Source: Hypsibius dujardini
Taxonomy: Eukaryota; Tardigrada; Eutardigrada; Parachela; Hypsibiidae
Reading direction: 5' to 3'
DNA: 51,277 nt
Assembly: GCA_001579985.1 (NCBI GenBank)
Contig: LRSR01009384.1
Span: forward strand, 1 to 51,277
The position numbers and the translations under genes are program-made. Below are positions 49,074-51,277 of the stretch, piece by piece; the first letter of the stretch is position 1, and the number at the start of each line of letters is the position of its first letter. The notes beneath the pieces are model-generated. The model searched no databases. It was not told where the DNA came from and saw nothing but the letters and a program-made list of their open reading frames with translations.

Positions 49074-49179
49074 AACAGTTACTACCAGTATCAGCGTTAC
49101 CGCTGCATACGGAAATGAAAAAACTTCAGATGCAATACTAGCATTACTGGCGTTCAATTCATCATAATTCTCGGAATCG

Positions 49180-50085
49180 CGTGTTTAAATTCAAGTAAAA
49201 TATTTAATTAATTTTAATCCACAGGTAAAGTTATATAATTGCGAAACTCAGTTTATTTAAAAAATGAAGTATCAATTAAAGCATTTAAAACTGGATTTTA
49301 TTTAAAATAACCTGATATTTAAATAAAGTAAATTTATTGATTTTAAATAAAAATTTATTTAATAGTACTCAATCCGATTTCTAAGACTTAAAATGAAGAC
49401 TTAAAATAAAAACAAATTGTTTTATTTTAAATAAAATGCCGCCTTTTTGAGTGACTTCCAGTAATTTTGAATATATTACAGTAATAACACAATAGTGGAA
49501 TCTCATCATTGGTGGAAATGGAAACGCAATCATTTCCAGCGAATACGGTCGCTGTCGCCCGATTGGTTCCTAATTTCCGGTCTATTATTATTTTCATCAG
49601 ATATGGAGCGGGGGGGAGAGGGTGATTTGTTAATAAAAAGAGTAGTGGTATGTTGTTTTGTTGAGGGTAGGGCACGGTCTCTACGAATTGATAAGGTACA
49701 GCACTGATAAAGCACAAAGGATTGTCCGGTCACCAGGCAGGATGGAAAATGCATTCCTCTCCTCCTAAAAAAAGCAGACCTCGCCTCGTAATAACACGAA
49801 TGGTATGCGTGCATACTAAGTACTGGTTCTAGTTCTACCAGCAACTGCATTGTTAAATCCACGATTTATCAAAGCAAGGGATTGGTTGAGGACCAGATCA
49901 GCTTGGCCTTAACGAGAGAGCTTGCGTCAAAAGTTGGCAAGGCACGAGAAGAGCAGGAATACTGTAGAAAACGGGCAAATAAAAGGTTCTCTTCTTTTCT
50001 TCTCCTGCCAGTCTGCCATCGCTACCTTTTTTTGTGCGTTTTTCTGATTTTCCATACCATCTTCATCTCACTTGGCCTGCAAAAA
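49180..50085 (+). promoter_or_regulatory. Upstream block and promoter of Ig receptor D
   Basis: Carries both the AT-rich block (49180-49450) and the promoter/5' UTR block (49600-50085), with AATAAAAGGTTCTCTTC at about 49978, as in unit A. Confidence 0.55.
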
Positions 50086-51277
50086 ATGTCAAGGATATGG
50101 ATTGCCGTCGTACTCGGGATCAGCTCGGTTTTCGGTAAGGGTGGAGCTCATAGAGTACAATTATTAGTAATAATACCTTTTTTTCATGTTGATATCTTTG
50201 TTGTTAATTGTAATGAATTTATGAGATATGTATATCCTTATTATTTAGAATGTCAAATTCTAAACATTGAGCTTTTTGCGTTGTTATACTGATATATCAC
50301 GAGGTCACGTGCTTTTTTTGTATGGGGAACGCCACGTGCCTAATTTTTTGTTTGGGAACGCCCAACGTGTTCCGTATTCTAAATGTTTTTTTGTCTGTCT
50401 GTCTGTCTGGCCTGCCTGTCTGTCAGCTTGTCTGTCTAAGTGCTCATGTGCCTCCCCGGGGCTTTTGGCGGAAGCTCCGGAATTGTCTTCGATCGTAGGG
50501 AAACATCGCAGCGAAAAAAACCGATAGCGTTAGATGTTACAGCTGTACAGTAAAACGTACAAGACGTAGATGAAATGAATGCTGAAATTTCACGTTCATC
50601 CACTGAGTCGCCTATGCACTTCTACACGGAATTACTATTGACACGTAGTATTTTCGAATCGGAAGCTCGAGGAGTTGGACTACGTTTCAATTTAGTTTTT
50701 TTTAGCCGTGTTTCGTAATTCTAAGTATCTACCTGTCTATCTATTTGTCTCTCTGGCTTGCTTGCCTGTCAGCTTGTCTGTCTATGTGTTCATGTGTGAT
50801 GTGCCTGCCCGACGTTACTGACGGACGCTCCGGAATCGTCTTCGATCGTAGGGAAACATCGCGTTGATTGCGCCAATCAATCAAGCTATTGACAGACAAA
50901 ATTGCACACGTAATTTCCTTAAATCAAACAAGCCATGTCGCATTGCTAAAATCCTCTTTGCTCCAGTGATTTCAATTCGCCTTCTTCCAAGTTGCTGTTA
51001 AGTTTGTAACTTGGTTGCATGGAAACTCTTCACCGAAAACCGTCACAACTACTAAGGCCAGATCCATTGTGTTGCTTGAGTGAACAATAAACGAATGCCT
51101 GCCTGCCCTCTGTGCCTGTTATTTTTTGTCTTCCTTTGTTTTTTGTCAACACTGTATCTTGCGAATTATTGAGTTGGAAATGTACTATTTTATTACAACT
51201 TTCTTACTGCTTCTCGTTTTTCGTGTTCAGTTTTACACGGAGTTAACGGGGAACGGCTGGTCGTCCATGAGGGCAAT
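50086..51277 (+). CDS. Ig-FN3 receptor D (5' part, runs off the window)
   Basis: Exon 1 (50086-50134) encodes the signal peptide MSRIWIAVVLGISSVFG. Exon 2 starts at 51231 after a TTCAG acceptor and reads VLHGVNGERLVVHEGN at the window end, in frame with exon 1 and matching the Ig1 start of the other copies. Intron 1 is about 1.1 kb and carries TCTG tracts and two similar segments around GGCGGAAGCTCCGGAAT (50467) and GACGGACGCTCCGGAAT (50820). Whether the rest is intact cannot be seen. Confidence 0.8.

Overview
The window is nuclear DNA from an invertebrate animal. Genes are split by GT-AG introns, mostly short, and gene order is not operonic. The families are metazoan: PFKFB, PR-domain zinc-finger proteins, a nuclear receptor, an ANF-receptor-type periplasmic-binding fold, Ig/FN3 membrane receptors, ZDHHC16 and ATP synthase epsilon. 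The divergent nuclear-receptor DNA-binding domain (CGACK P-box) and the small introns suggest an ecdysozoan such as a tardigrade, nematode or nematomorph, but I cannot name the species. (TCTG)n/(CAGA)n and TTGA tetranucleotide tracts are everywhere, mainly inside introns.

Layout. 0.1-1.0 kb: a decayed copy of the ANF-receptor-like gene. 1.1-4.05 kb: small inverted-repeat elements. 4.3-8.9 kb (minus): an ANF-receptor-like ligand-binding protein with no visible transmembrane, kinase or cyclase part, and a ~730-bp foldback in one intron. 10.8-14.0 kb (minus): a complete 8-exon PFKFB. 14.8-19.4 kb (plus): PR-domain/9-zinc-finger gene A. 19.6-21 kb: two inverted-repeat elements. 23.7-28.0 kb (plus): nuclear receptor. 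28.3-32.6 kb (minus): PR/zinc-finger gene B, paralogous to A. 33-51.3 kb: a tandem array of Ig-Ig-FN3-TM receptor units. Units A and B have intact frames, C is a pseudogene, and D runs off the end. Between B and C sit a RhoGAP-domain gene fragment, ATP5F1E and ZDHHC16.

Six models were checked by exon-length arithmetic, which gives continuous frames: PFKFB 532 aa, ANF-receptor-like 442 aa, ZDHHC16 367 aa, Ig-A 442 aa, Ig-B 436 aa and ATP5F1E 63 aa. The nuclear receptor is unresolved between 26048 and 26780. The 5' ends of both PR-domain genes are open.

PFKFB, ATP synthase epsilon and ZDHHC16 are housekeeping loci. The Ig-receptor array, the PR/zinc-finger pair and the ANF-receptor copies are the evolving part. 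They show duplication, apparent gene conversion, frame-shifted tails, and fragments of one family dropped inside the other. The most interesting candidate system is the Ig-receptor array and its association with a RhoGAP domain that lacks the arginine finger.
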